Source of the DNA: Pseudocercospora fijiensis CIRAD86
Taxonomy: Eukaryota > Ascomycota > Dothideomycetes > Mycosphaerellales > Mycosphaerellaceae
Assembly (NCBI RefSeq): GCF_000340215.1
Contig: NW_006921539.1
Span: 1,498,507-1,562,506 of the forward strand
Length of the DNA stretch: 64,000 nucleotides
Reading direction: 5' to 3'
Position 1 is the stretch's first letter, and every line of letters starts with the position of its first letter. The translations under genes and the position numbers were made by a program. Below are positions 34,240 to 46,560 of this stretch, piece after piece. The notes under the pieces were generated by a model. That model had not been told where the DNA came from. It saw nothing but the letters and a program-made list of their open reading frames with translations, and searched no databases.

Positions 34240-37200
34240 TATAGCGACATCGCTAACCGGCTTAGGAATCCTACTTTTGCTATAGACATTAACGACCGGC
34301 AGCCTCCCGCTTCGGAAATATTATTACTTCGTACGGAAACCGAAACTAGGGCGATATTACCCCTCCGCGCCCGCAGTATAGCCAAGATCTCTATATAGTT
34401 TACGACTTTACTAGAACGGGGTACGCTCGACAACGATAGATAGGAGCCTCGTATATCTAACTACGGTAGAGATAGGTATAGTATAACATCGCGCTAACTG
34501 CCCGACCGTCTAGAGATTCCTATTAATCCTCGATCGCGTAAGCGGTATGCCTTTCCGCTAGCATTATCTAGTATAGATAACGACGAGGATAAAGAGGATA
34601 GCGACGAGTAAGAATTAACATTCCCTAATCGCCGCCCTTTTAACGAATATACGTCTATTAAAGTGTTCGCTACTTCTTAGCTTACGGAGCGCACGAAAGA
34701 GCAGATAGGACCTAATGTTTCCCGTAATGCTCTAAATCCCGATTCCTTTACAATAAGCCTCGTAACACTATTGCCTTAAGGAGGTAGTTTCAAAGGCGCT
34801 ATAGCCTTAGATCTTACTAAACTTAAGACTAAGGCTTTAAGGAGGATTGCGTTCAATGCTTAGACTAATATACTAATCTAGTGCGACCCTCGCGATAGCA
34901 GGTTATCTACGATCTTAGATAACGAAGACCTTTAGTCCGTAGTGTCTTACCTCTATTACAATCTACCGATCTCTATCTATAGAACGGTGACACTCTAGGC
35001 CTTATAGAATAAATCGGCAAGGAGGTCCGAGATAGAGAACGAGGTTACGAGTAGAAGTTAGAAAATAGTAACTAGCGCTCTAGCGCCTTAGGCGTCGAAG
35101 GTTACGATTCGTCGCAAGCGTAAGTCGGGAGACAAGCTAATGTAGCTACATAAGAAGCAGGAGACTACACGTCGGCCTTTGTTCCGTAACATCTTATCCG
35201 AGTATATAACTTAGCGGCCGTATATTGGAATAGAAGAATTTCAAGCTTTCGAAGAGTATAGGACGCGCAACGAGTTTGATTAGACTTTGATTAACGAACC
35301 GGGTTATGTAGCGCAACAGCCTAGAGTTTTAGAAGAGCATAGAATAGATATAGATGTTGATTAGACCTCGATTAGCGGACCGGGCAATACGGAACAAGAG
35401 CCTAGAGTTTTAGAAGAGTATATATCGGATATAGAGGTTGATTAGACTTTGATTAGCGGACCGGGCAATGTAGGACAAGAGCCTAGAGTTTTAAAAGAGT
35501 ATGTATCGAATATAGAGCTTAATTAGACTTTAATCGGCGAAGCGCGCAATATAGGACAACAGCCCGGAGTTTTAGAAGAGCATATATCGAATATAGAGCT
35601 TAATTAGACTTTGATTAGCGAGAACGATGCCCGATATATCTCGCCGTACGCTTTAGAAGAAGGTTAAACGGAAGACGTAATAATAGAAGAACCGTCGACG
35701 TAGGAAATTAGGCCGCTCGATAGCAATAACTCTAAGCTAGATAAGAGTAGAGAGGCTTACTTAGATAAGGACGGGAGTAAGCATCCCCTTAGACCCGCCC
35801 CGAGTCGCGAGTCTCATTCTGCTACGATTATAGGAGATGCTAACAATTAGGATAACTATAGTCCGACGTCCTTATTAGTGTCTAAGCGTAGGCACTTACG
35901 TCTACCCTCCCGATTAATGTTAGCTACTACCGGGACAGAAGATGAGCCGATAGACTTATTAGAGGAAGAGGAGTTTATACGAGTATCTAAGTATAAGGAG
36001 GATGCCGAATTTCTTAATTTGAGAAATAGCGGCGTCGAGGACATAGAAGATGAGGATTTTTACGCGAGTTTCGCTAATCGATCGAAGGAAAAACTCACCT
36101 ACGCGGATGAAAAGTACCTCTAGCTAATAGCCGACTTTTTAGGCTACAAGGTAAATGACCTTAAGGATCCGCGATTTAAGGTACTACTCTAGGCATTCAA
36201 GCCTGCCTACTAGCCTAGAATCTCGCAGCTCTAGGTTATTGTAGCTCGGTATTTGCTAGAGGCCTAGGATTATCTAAATAGTTTCTTTTATAGCGACTTT
36301 ATGTCCGGAGGCAAATCGATTATTGCCTACTTCCTTATAGTTTTAAATCGACGCTAATACAAGAAGTATAAGGCTATCTAGAGATAGAGGAATAAGATCG
36401 ATACGCGCGAAGATCTCGATAGCAAGGAGCCCGAAGAGATTATCGAGGCCCTTATAGCATTATCGGAACTTGCGTATTAGCTAGCCGGTCTTCCAAATCA
36501 CCCGAAGTATAAGTTATGCCCCGGAGGTCGACTAGAGGACGGCCTAGGTTGCCCGTACTGCCTAGGAAGCATAGCGGAGCGCTAGACTGTTTTAGAAGGC
36601 ATTTAAGAAGTAGTACTTCTATATAAAGGTCTCTCTAGCACGAACTTTATAAATAAGTTCCCGATAGCTGTCGATTTAGAAAAAGCCGACTTAGAGATAA
36701 TTCTCTATAACGAGCGCTACCTCCGAGAGTATAAGAGGTAGGCGGAGAAGCACGGTCTTACGCATAATTAGCATAAGAAGTAGACCTTTACTAAAGCTCG
36801 CGATAGGTTTAGAATGTTCAATAGATACCTAAAAGACTAGTCTAGGTATAAAGAGTATACAGAGTTCTAGTATATAGACCCACCCCTAGGTCTTTGCAAA
36901 TACGTCCTCTTTACTAACAGCTATAGTAAGACGCTTAGTACCGCGCTCGAGGGTTTGAGTTATTCCCGGGCGTAGATCGACGTGCGAAAGCACGTCGCGA
37001 ATAAACCAAAGACTAACGAGTTTCTAATGAAAAACAATAAGACGGTTAAGACAAAGAAGTATAATGCGATACGAACTCTTATCCTAGTATACTTCGTCGC
37101 GGTAGACGAGATTCACTAGAACCACTAAACAGACACTGCCCTTATAAGGCACTTAGAGCGACTGAATATATATGTGCTCGGCAATGCAGAGTTCTAGGCG

Positions 37201-38690
37201 TTTTCGGGCACATTCTACGATAGTGGTATGTATGCATTAGTTAGCCTACTTAAGATTCTATAGCAGTTTTCGGAACGCGATAAGGATAGCAACATCGACG
37301 AGGAGAGAAGCTAGAATTCCTATCCAACTCTAAAGAACCTCGCTATCGAAGCATTCGATAAGCGCGTAAAGAGTCTAGTAGTGCTAAGGAAGAGTAGTAG
37401 AGGCAAGGAACTAGATAAAGAGGCAGATAAGCTTTTAGGTAACCTTAAGCAGGTAATGATTCGGAGAGATTTTTCTACGACCTAGTTCAATAGAGAGCTC
37501 CTTATAAACCTGCCCGATAAGAATAAGCTAAAAGAAGGCTAGCTATCCCCCCTAACGCTCGAATACCGCGAGCAGATTAATACGCGCGAGGCGGATAAGA
37601 TGTCGAAGTTATTACTCTCGAAAGCGAAGGATAGCAGATACTAATACTTTCGGGAGTTAACTATACTACGCGTCTTTACTCTACTCCTATCTCTTCTAGA
37701 CGACAAATTTCATATAGAGTTCTCACTTACTATACTGAATCTTGCGTCTACAACAAAGAAGTCTTAGATTCTAGAGGATGCCGGACACTACGAAACGCGA
37801 GAAGATACTAAAGGAAACTCGGCGAAGATTCTTATTAGTTGCAAAGAGGAAGACTAGCGATTTCGATTTACCGTAGACTAAGCGGAGATGCTAGGCTTGT
37901 TTAATGACAGGAAAGACAACCCGATTATTAAGCATCTCGATAAATTAGTCGCCGGCAGCGAGAGATATAAGGCTTTAAAGTCCTTGATTTTAGATAAGTA
38001 AAAAGCCGACCCCGAAACTGTCGGCAGAAAGGGTACAGCCTTCGGTTCCTCTCTACTAATTATAAAAATCTTTACCCTTAAAGCTTAGAAAGATAGATTG
38101 CTAGTTGTCTTCCTTAGAGCTAGCGATGATTCCCTTTAGAAATTGGTTAACGACTTCTAGCAAGATCAATTCAGTAGCCTAGCGTAGATCTTTTCGACTA
38201 TACCTATCTATAGTACCGGCATTGACCTATACGAGGGCAGTATAGTCGTATTCGTCGACCCTATATAGATAATTAACGAGGTGATCTAAGCCGTTTCTCG
38301 CTTCTTCCGCGAAGCACGTACTAGAAACGAGAAGAAATAGGTAGTTGAGGTAGTGAAGATGTACGACCTAGACCTTACGTACGAGTATAATATCCGCTAT
38401 AAGGTCGAATTTATCGGCAAGTTCACTCAAAAGCTTAGTACGTCTACAGATGCTAAGTAGGCTAAGGGATTACCGATAAAGAAGCCTATTATACGCAAGC
38501 CTAGTCCATTTTATAGTAATGACGATGATTCTAGTAATAATAGCTTAGGGGATCTAGGCCTAGGCAGATTCCGGACACCGAGAGCCTCCCGACTTCAATA
38601 GAATCCTAGGACTTTCAGGCGTTAGTCGCTAGACAACACCGACGAGGAGGACGGAGAGAATGCGGCACTACTATTTGATTTGGCTCTATA
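34240..38690 (+). pseudogene. SNF2-like helicase gene of the repeat unit, copy B
   Basis: One plus-strand frame of about 1,480 codons can be followed through scattered stops. Order: N-terminal region with a Lys-rich stretch (34980-35160); a 27-residue tandem repeat of array 3; an intact 81-codon piece at 35878-36123; a P-loop-like segment FMSGGKSIIAYFLIVLN near 36301-36350; a possible zinc-binding CPGG...CPYC near 36520-36560; a DEIH box near 37100; and a C-terminal helicase part with TGIDLYEGSIVVFVDPI and QAVSRFFREARTRN near 38210-38330. The last two resemble SNF2 motifs V and VI. Such proteins are double-stranded DNA translocases. That this one is an ATPase is inferred from these motifs; several key residues may already be altered by RIP. 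The gene is dead in both copies. Confidence 0.65.
35277..35625 (+). repeat. 81-bp coding tandem repeat, array 3 of copy B
   Basis: Four to five units of 81 bp in phase with the helicase frame, encoding a 27-residue repeat of the form QTLISGPGNVGQEPRVLKEY plus seven residues. Units differ by amino-acid changes such as SGPGN to GEARN. Confidence 0.85.
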
Positions 38691-39025
38691 GCTTGATTAC
38701 AGCTTAATTCGAACTACTGCAAGCAAGAGGAGCTAGTAAAGCAGGCGATGGGAGCTTAATACGTATGTACCTTGATTATAGCTTGATTCGAACTACTATA
38801 AGCAGCAGAAGCTAGCGAAATAGGCGATAGGAGCTTAATGCGTATATACCTTAATTACAGCTTGATTCGAATCACTGCAAGTAGTAGGAGCTAGCGAAGT
38901 AGGCGATAGGAGCTTGTTATATATATACCTTAATCGCAGCTTGATTCGAATCACTATAAGTAGTAGGAGCTAGCGAAGCAGGCGATAGGAGCTTGATGCG
39001 TATGTACCTTAATTACAGCTTGATT
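38690..39025. repeat. 79-bp minisatellite, array 4 of copy B
   Basis: Four units of the repeat described at 27242-27595, just after the helicase gene. Confidence 0.85.
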
Positions 39026-39296
39026 ATAGGCGTAACACGGATGGCTCTCCTACGTACAATAACAAAGCATAAGTAAAAAGAAAAAAAAAAAGAAATCAGA
39101 GTCTAAACGTAAACCGAACAATGCTCCTATAAGCCTAGCTCGGATTCTATCTATAGATTGTATCGGTTTAGCCTTTACTTTCGCTTCCTTAGTATTCTAC
39201 TATATCGTACGTAGCTATATTACGCTTCCGCTTAGGCTTAATCCTACGAACGCCTAAATAATCCGGATTGCGGTCTAGTTAATTTATCGTAAAGCA

Positions 39297-41293
39297 GTCT
39301 ATATAGACCTAATACCTATCGTCTAGACTTAGTAACTAGATCTATATACTCTAAGAACTTTCTATTACCTTTACGCTATTTAGAGCTACTTAGCTACCTA
39401 TTATTATTACGAAGCTATAGGAGGAAGGGGATACCTAGCCGCTACTACTAGCCGCCTACTATAGGTATATACTTCCTCTGTAGCTAGATAGACTTAATAT
39501 AAATTATTATACTTTAATACTACGTTTCGAACTATAATAATTATATAGACGAAAGTAAGGTGCTTTATAGTATTATATATCTCGTAAGCGATATATAGGA
39601 GCAATAGTATAATAAAAACAGCTTTAAGGACCTATAGAACTATACTTATAAGGACTTTAAAACCTTCTATTAGGACTACGTCGGGGACCCTATAAACCGT
39701 ATACTCGACGTAACTCTTAAGTATAAGGTAGCCTATTAGTATAAGGGACAGTTAGTCTAAAGCTTTGCCTTTAACTTAAAGCTCGTAGTATTTAAAGACT
39801 AACTTAGCGACTATAGCGAGGAGTATAGGATTTACTACTTCCTCGTTAAACTCTAGCCGGCGATTCATAGCGCGATTATTAAATACTACGTAGTACTAAT
39901 AACGCGTTACAAACTCGTAGACGGTAGAGCTTATAGCGCGTATCGAGACTCCTAATAAGCCGTCTAGTAAACGCAAAGATCGCGACTACGATAAAACTAG
40001 CAATAGTAAAGATAAGAAGCGTCGATCTAATAGTTACGCCTATAAGCTATAATCTAATCGCGACCGCGGAGTAGGTAGAAAGTATTCGAAGGGCGATAAC
40101 TTATAAGGTAGGTATAATATTATTAAGGTCGAATATTATAGCTATTACTAGAAAGGCTATTATAAGAGTATATACCTAAACCGCTATCTCTAGAAAGACG
40201 ATAACCCTACGGTATATAAGGTCGCTACTAACGCTAAAGAAAAGAAAAATAACTCAAAGACTAAGGGAAAAGATAAGGTATATGCTAAAAGCTAGGGATA
40301 GGTACTAAATCCTAATAAGGTAGCTTAGTAGCAGCAGTACCTACAGGGCGCGTACGTAGAGTAATCGTTATATAAGAAAGGGAAGTTACTATCGAATACT
40401 TACTAGATTTTCCTACTAATATTAATATAGTATCCTAAGGATTCGTTCTACGATACTAGCGTTAGCGGACTATTAATACTATTATATCTAGTACCGATAG
40501 CTTCTACAGCAACTAAGGATACTACTATAGAGCGTATTACCTACGCTTACGGATCGCCGACTCTACGGGCTAAGAACGTATTACTACCGGAGTGTTCTAC
40601 GCTTTCAAAATGCCTCTCCTAGAAATTATTCTTAGTAGGCCTTAGAGGCGCGATTAAAAGGTAATCGTCGATAGCTCGATAGATACCTAGACCTATAGGA
40701 CCGAAGCTATAGCGCGTACTATTACTACGATAGGCGTACGGGAACTATAGGAATTCTAGAAGGATATACGAAACGCCCTATACGTATACGCGATTAGCGT
40801 TCGCTAGCTCTACGATATCGCTAAGGGTTCCTTCTTACTAGAAGAATTTAAAGACTTCGAAGACGTCTTTACTATAACGCCTAAAGCGCGATATAAGCTC
40901 CTCGATAACGTAGAGTATATAATCGACCTAATCCCTAAAACGAAGCCGCTATACAAACCTCTCTACTATTCTTTAGAAAGAGAGCTTAGCGACCTTCGTA
41001 ATTACCTAAGCTCGGCCTTAGAGAAGGATTAGATCTAGCTTAGTATAAGCGAGGTAGATACGCCGATTCTATTCGTACTAAAAAAGGATAGTAGTCTAAG
41101 ACTCTACGTCGATTATAGGGGGCTAAACGAGATTACTATTTAAAATCGTTACCCCCTGCCTCTTATTAGCGAAACTCTTAATAGGCTTAAGGACGCTAAA
41201 TAGTATACGTCCTTAGACCTTTAGGATATATATTACTATATCTATATTAAGCGAGGCGACGAGTAGAAGACTACGTTCCGTACGAGCCTTCTA
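39297..41293 (+). mobile_element. Ty3/gypsy fragment, plus strand: gag to start of reverse transcriptase
   Basis: A gag-like frame runs from about 39330 to 40370, with a nucleocapsid knuckle near 40130-40200 reading VEYYSYYQKGYYKSIYLNRY, where tyrosines stand at the places of cysteine and histidine. The pol part gives an RT start: LLEEFKDFEDVF, then [51 protein letters not shown] and TTFRTS at about 41285. RT homology stops there, before the catalytic YLDD region. No LTR is seen on the left; the element is cut by copy B of the helicase unit on one side and by other sequence on the other. Confidence 0.75.
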
Positions 41294-41385
41294 GTTACGA
41301 GAAATAATCCTAGCCGAGATTATATTATATATCGTATATTATAAAGTAGATAATTATTCTAAGTCTATCTAGGCTTAGAGAAGTA

Positions 41386-41790
41386 TGTACTATAGGAGGC
41401 TGCGGTAGGAGCCCTAGCCTATTATTGGCTAGTAACCGGCCCTACACCTATAGGCTAGTTTTGAGCCTATATAAGAGGCCTCCTTCTGCAGAGTAGACAG
41501 ATTACTAACCTCGTATAGCACATTGTTTATGTCACACTTCTACAATGCCTATGTTGCAGGGCTCTAGTTATTAGCCTAAGCAACCGTCTTGTTATCCTAT
41601 TATGCTAAACATAGCTGCCTATATTGCTATAGGTTATGTTACCCTCGGTAGCCTATACTATTACTGCTAGTAGTGGTGGTAGTTTTGGTTTCCGTCCTTC
41701 ACTATGCCTATGCCTGCCTTCGTAATAGAATCCCCTAGTCCTAAAATGTCCGCGACTACGCGGATAGTAGACTTAGTATCTATATATATA
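41386..41790 (+). mobile_element. LTR-like island without RIP signature
   Basis: From 41386 the sequence regains CA and TG. A 151-bp stretch, 41386-41536, begins TGTACTATAGG and ends ATGTCACA, with a TATATAAGAGG box at about 41469, a layout typical of a short copia-type LTR. A leader of about 170 bp and an ATG at about 41707 (MPMPAFVIE...) follow, before RIPed sequence resumes near 41790. I found no second LTR and no recognisable copia protein, so a solo LTR with flank or the 5' end of a truncated element are both possible. Confidence 0.5.
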
Positions 41791-41799
41791 ATAAAGGAA

Positions 41800-44700
41800 A
41801 TTTTAGGCTATGCGCCCCTATCTTTCGTCTCGCTATCCTAATTGTTCCCTATCCGCTAATGCTTAATATCCTATTTCCTCGATCTAGGTCCTTATAGCGC
41901 GAGAGTGTAAGAAACACTATTATCCGCTAACTGCGGGGTCTCTAGGGTACTCGTTATTATCTTCTCCTTACTATAGAGGGTAGCGTTCTAGAAAGCGGAT
42001 ACCCTTTTTCTTATTAGTAGGATATAGACTATTAAAAGTCTCTATAGTAAGCTTTCCGAGCGCCTTACGTAGGCCTTTATCGCCGCTCGCTCGTACCGAT
42101 CTATAGAGCGTAGTAAGCAGTTTAAAAAGGTCGCTTTCCTCTTGCCTAACGTACTATAGTAGCGGTAGGTCTTTTATAGCCTTAATCGCGTTCGTAGCGG
42201 AGTTAGGGTCTTTAGATATACGCTAGATAGAGTCGATAATTAGGGATAGACTTAGGGCCGGCTTGTTATCGTAGTTAATAGTGCCGTCTTCTTCCTAGTA
42301 ATCGGCGAGTATACTTATAAATTCTACGATATCCTCGAGGTTAGTAGGGTCGAATTTGCCCTACTAGGAGGTGCCTTCCTAGTCGAATTAGTTGCTATAG
42401 TTTACAACCTCTTTTTGATTTTCTTCTAGTAGTTAGGCAAACGCGGTACCGAACGTCTAATATAATGCGATATATCTCTCGTACTACGACCTCTCGTCGG
42501 CGTCTAGCTCGGTAAGTTCCTCGTTATCTAGAACTTAATTGTAACTATTCTCTTCGAGCGCGTCGCCGACGGCTCTTATAAGAAGGCCGATATATTGCTT
42601 AAATTCCTACGAGTCGGTATCTTCCTACTAATTTCCTTATAGCGTAGCTAAGGCTTCTCGAAAAGCATTATTATCCTATCTATATTCCTATAGCGCCTAG
42701 ATTAGTAAGCGCCTGCTATCATTAATAGACGTAGGCTCCGGCGGAATTTGCTAGACTATCTTTATAGGCTAGGTATATATTAGCTCCTCGAAATATAGTT
42801 GTCTTATAGCCTCGAGCTTATCGAGAACGTCCTCTTTAGGGGGCCGAAAGGCGTTGTCTATAGTAGACCTAGAGTATCCGTTAACCCTAGTCGCGATTTT
42901 CTATAGCGGCTGTCTGCCGCTTTAGTCGTCGAGTTCCCGCGCGAAGTACTTAAGTAGCTATCTAACGTTATTATCTCCCTTATAGTAAACAATAGTCGCC
43001 TAGGGCATAGGATAGATCTCGTTATTCCGGTCTATTAGGACGACTTACGAGCGCCCTTATCTAGTACCGAAGGACAGCGGCCTTTAGTAGTAAGGGCACC
43101 GCCGATATAAGGAGCTTACTTATTAGGTAAAGGATTAAGCGGTCGCCGCTTTATTAAATAACGTTTATTATTTGCTTTAGGGCGTAGCTTAGTATCTAGT
43201 TCGCCTAGGTACGGAAGATATTTATATCTACGTCTCTATCGTCTCTAGATATGCCTATAATAAAATCTCGATTTAGAGATAGGTCGGATTTGTTAATTTT
43301 CTCGATCTTATTCTATGCGGATACTAGCATTTAAAAGATCTAGAAGTAAATGTTTCTATACTCGTAGTTAAAGTTTAACGCCGTTAGTATTAGATAGTAG
43401 AGGTAGCCTTTCTATTCTTTCTCTAGGAATATAGCGAAAATAAGCTAGCTACTATCGATATTAAGCTTGTAAAAGGATACAGAGCGATAGATAAAATCCT
43501 TCTCCTACTTCTTTAATAGGCGTAGCTTATTACCGGATAGTACCTATTCTAAGTCCGTATTGCGGAAGGCTATTATTAGTCTTAGAAAGTCGAAATAGCT
43601 TATAGGGAGGCGGATCGTCGAATCGGCTAGAAGTCCTTAGGGAGGTAGACCTACGTAGATAGCGGCGTCTACGACTTATAGCGAGATCTCCTCGTCTACG
43701 CGAGCTATAGATTTGCTCGAGTCTAAATTGCCCTTACCGGTCGCTTTCTTCGGCGCCGCCGCGGATTTCGTAGCTTAAGCTTTAGTAGACTTAGCCTATC
43801 TAGCTATTATAGCCTTCCCGGCGGGTACCTTCGTAGATTTACCTTTTCTAGTACCCGGGTTAGCCTTGCTATCGTCGGCTTTAGTAGACTTAGCCCTTTT
43901 AGTAGCAGTTAGTAGGTTAGCTTTACTATTGTCGGCTTTAGTAGACTTAGCCTTTTTAGTAGAGGTTAGGGCCGACGTAGGCGCATCCTTACGCTTTCTA
44001 GCTATCGAGGCAGAGGCGGCCTTCTATACTTTCGCGGCTTTCTAGGCTGCTTTCTAAGCCTTTACGTCGGCCTACTCCTAAGCCTTCTATACCTAGAGTT
44101 TAGCCTTAAATTTCTTAGTCTACGTAGATATCCTCTAGTCGATTGCTTTCTTCTACTTTATATAGTCGGGATATAGTAGCGTCGCTAGGCGTTAGTATCC
44201 GTCTTTCGTTATTACCTTAGCTTTTTCCTCGTAGTAGGCTAAAGGAATATCCTAAAAGATTATACCTTAGGTAGCCGATATAAGACTAAATATTAGGTCT
44301 ATTAGTAGGACGCGTAGGCCTAGCGGGAAACGGCCTAGCTATATCTAAAAGTTGCGAATAACGCGTTCGAAATCCTTAGTAATATCGCTATATTCTAATT
44401 GCTACTTCTCGTCGTCTATAAGCGCTATAATTAGCTATATATATATCGAGCGCTATATCTTTAGCTACTTGCCCTAAAGAATTAGCGCCGGATAGGGTTT
44501 AGGGAAGATGTCGTAGATAGACTCGAGGTCGGCGGCTATTCTTTGTCTTAGATCCGTCTTATAACGCTCGACTATATCGGCGATTAGTCCGGCGAAACAA
44601 TCTACTACCTCTAGATAGCTTACGAGGTAGTATACTCCTTCCGTAACCTAATATACTAACGCGTAGTAGGCGATAGCAATAGGCGTTATTTCGCCTTAGT

Positions 44701-46560
44701 AAATCTTCTAAAAAGCCGTTACGCAAGTAAGACTATTGCGCTCGTATTTTAGGATAGCGTAGTCTGGTATTATAAAGTCCTTTAGAACCTTAGGGGCGTA
44801 TAAGATCGAGTTATCCGTAGAGAAGCTATCTTCGTTAATATCGTATAGTAGCTTGTTACTAGCGGTCGCCTACTCGAGTAAGCGTACGTTAGCGCTATAG
44901 TAAGGGTTCCTTAGTCCGCTCTAGCCTTTCCTTATCTATCTAGGAGAGTAGATCTCGCCTATACTCTTCTAAATCGCCTTAGACTACTCGCTAGGTAGGG
45001 CGTATTACTAATTTGCGTACTTCTCGGAGCCGTATATAGAATCTAGGTTAATAAGCGCTGTCTTAAACTCGTTAAGGCCGAAATATAATAGCTAGACCGA
45101 TACGAGGTATGCCTCTAGTCCGTTAGGCAAAATACTAATAAGCTAATCTGCCTATAGTGCCGCGCGCGCGCCGAGGATAGCCTTCTTTCTAGCTTAGATA
45201 GGCTTCTCCTCGTCGGCGTCGAAATTATACTTATCCTTAAAAAAGGCGAGGTCTAGCTAGAGGCAGTTGCTATATACGTCGTAGTCCTTATCGTCCTTCT
45301 TCTTAAATTTCCTCTTATACTAGTCGAGCTTAGCCTTTAAGGCCTTTTTAATATCGGCGAGACGCGTAGCGCGCTTAGCTTCTATCTCTAATTCGATCTA
45401 TAGGGCGTTATAGTTCTCGTTCTCCTCCCTAAGGCCCTCTTCTCTCGATTCCTTATAGTAGACCTAGCGTCTAGCCTTAGTCTCTATACCGTCGCGAAGC
45501 TTTTACTCGTAGAGGTCGAGGCGTTCGCGGCCCTACTAATCGTAGGTATCGTAATAGTACGGCGCGTCGGCGTTATAGCCGGTCTCTAAGGTATAATATA
45601 GGCGATTTCCTAAGGCGCTAATCGTTTTATAGACCTAAGGTATAGCCGTATACTCGATTTGAGGAGTGCCGAAGGCCGTATATCGCTCGGCGTAGATAGG
45701 AGCTATAGGTAACTATAGTACTAGGGCTTTCTCCGGCCTACTATTCGTTGCAATTTTACGTAGGAGTTTGTATTCGCGTCGTATTATACCGTTAATAGAA
45801 CGTACTAGTATGCCTAGTATGTCTAAGACGGCGTTAGCCTTATAGCCGGCTCTATCGATATACGAGAGTATATTAGAGAACCTCGGCACCTTGTCTAGGT
45901 ACGGTATACGTAGGATTTCGCCCGGCTTAGGTAGTGCGATAATAAGGCGCTTTATCTTAGGCGCCTATCTCTTAGTAGCCTTCTAACCTTGCTTTTCTTT
46001 TCCGCCGTTATTAGAAATATCTTCCTTAGCCTCGTCGTTATCCTATCCTTAATCTTTCTTATCGGTAGGTACCGCCTCCGTTGCTACTACTCCTCTATTA
46101 TTTAGAGTAGTAGACTACTATCTTCGGGATTTCCCCTATTTCTAGTAGTATCCCTACTCTTAGTTCTAGGAATAGGCTCCCTTTCCTTATTATTCGTTTT
46201 TTTATTTTTATTTTCTTCGTTTTTAGCTTCTTTATTTTAGTTCTCCTTATTCTCGGGAATAGGCTCCTACCCTCTATTTTCCTTATAGTCCTTATTGCTA
46301 TCTTCTCTATCTATTTCTATTGCCTTAGGATTCCGATCTCTATTCTTAGCTTTATTACTCTTTCCTATTCCTTTAGGATCTTCGTCGCGCTATAGCAATA
46401 TCGTTACCTAGCCGGATAGAGGCGTTTCGGGGGTGTCGCCTAGTAGAGGCATATATTCTAGTAGAGGCGTATCTTCCTAACCGAATATAGTCGCGCCGCG
46501 CTTTAACTAAAGCTTCGACCCGCCGGCTATATCGGTAGTAATGCTTCTTTATAATACTTG
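41800..46560 (-). pseudogene. very long degenerate reading frame, family unknown
   Basis: One minus-strand frame of about 1,550 codons can be followed with only RIP-type stops (TAG, TAA in place of Q or W codons). From its N-terminus: an asparagine/lysine/glutamate-rich stretch (about 46380-46000); a region with AKIKRLIIALPKPGEILRIPY, YLDKVPRFSNILSYIDRAGY and YGLNEFKTALINLDSIYG-like text; a Lys/Ala-rich stretch with repeated KAKSTKAD (about 44000-43750); and a long alpha-helical, glutamine/glutamate-rich tail with YIALYQTFGTAFAQLLEEN. I see no helicase, polymerase, integrase or transposase motif. A capsid-like or structural protein of a large mobile element is one idea, but nothing proves it. 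Confidence 0.5.

Larger units (their letters stand above)
28638..39296 (+). repeat. two-gene helicase repeat unit, copy B
   Basis: The same order of parts as copy A, in the same orientation, but 1.3 kb longer. The extra length is mainly at about 30400-31620, within the minus-strand gene region, and includes a 290-bp tandem duplication. It also contains an extra stretch with long T tracts near 33450-33760. It keeps the P-loop and DEIH segments of the helicase. Its right end abuts the plus-strand gypsy fragment at 39297. Confidence 0.7.

Noticed and set aside
41800..46560. Endogenous viral element
   Set aside because: The unknown long frame prompted the idea, but I see no polymerase or capsid motif that would support it.
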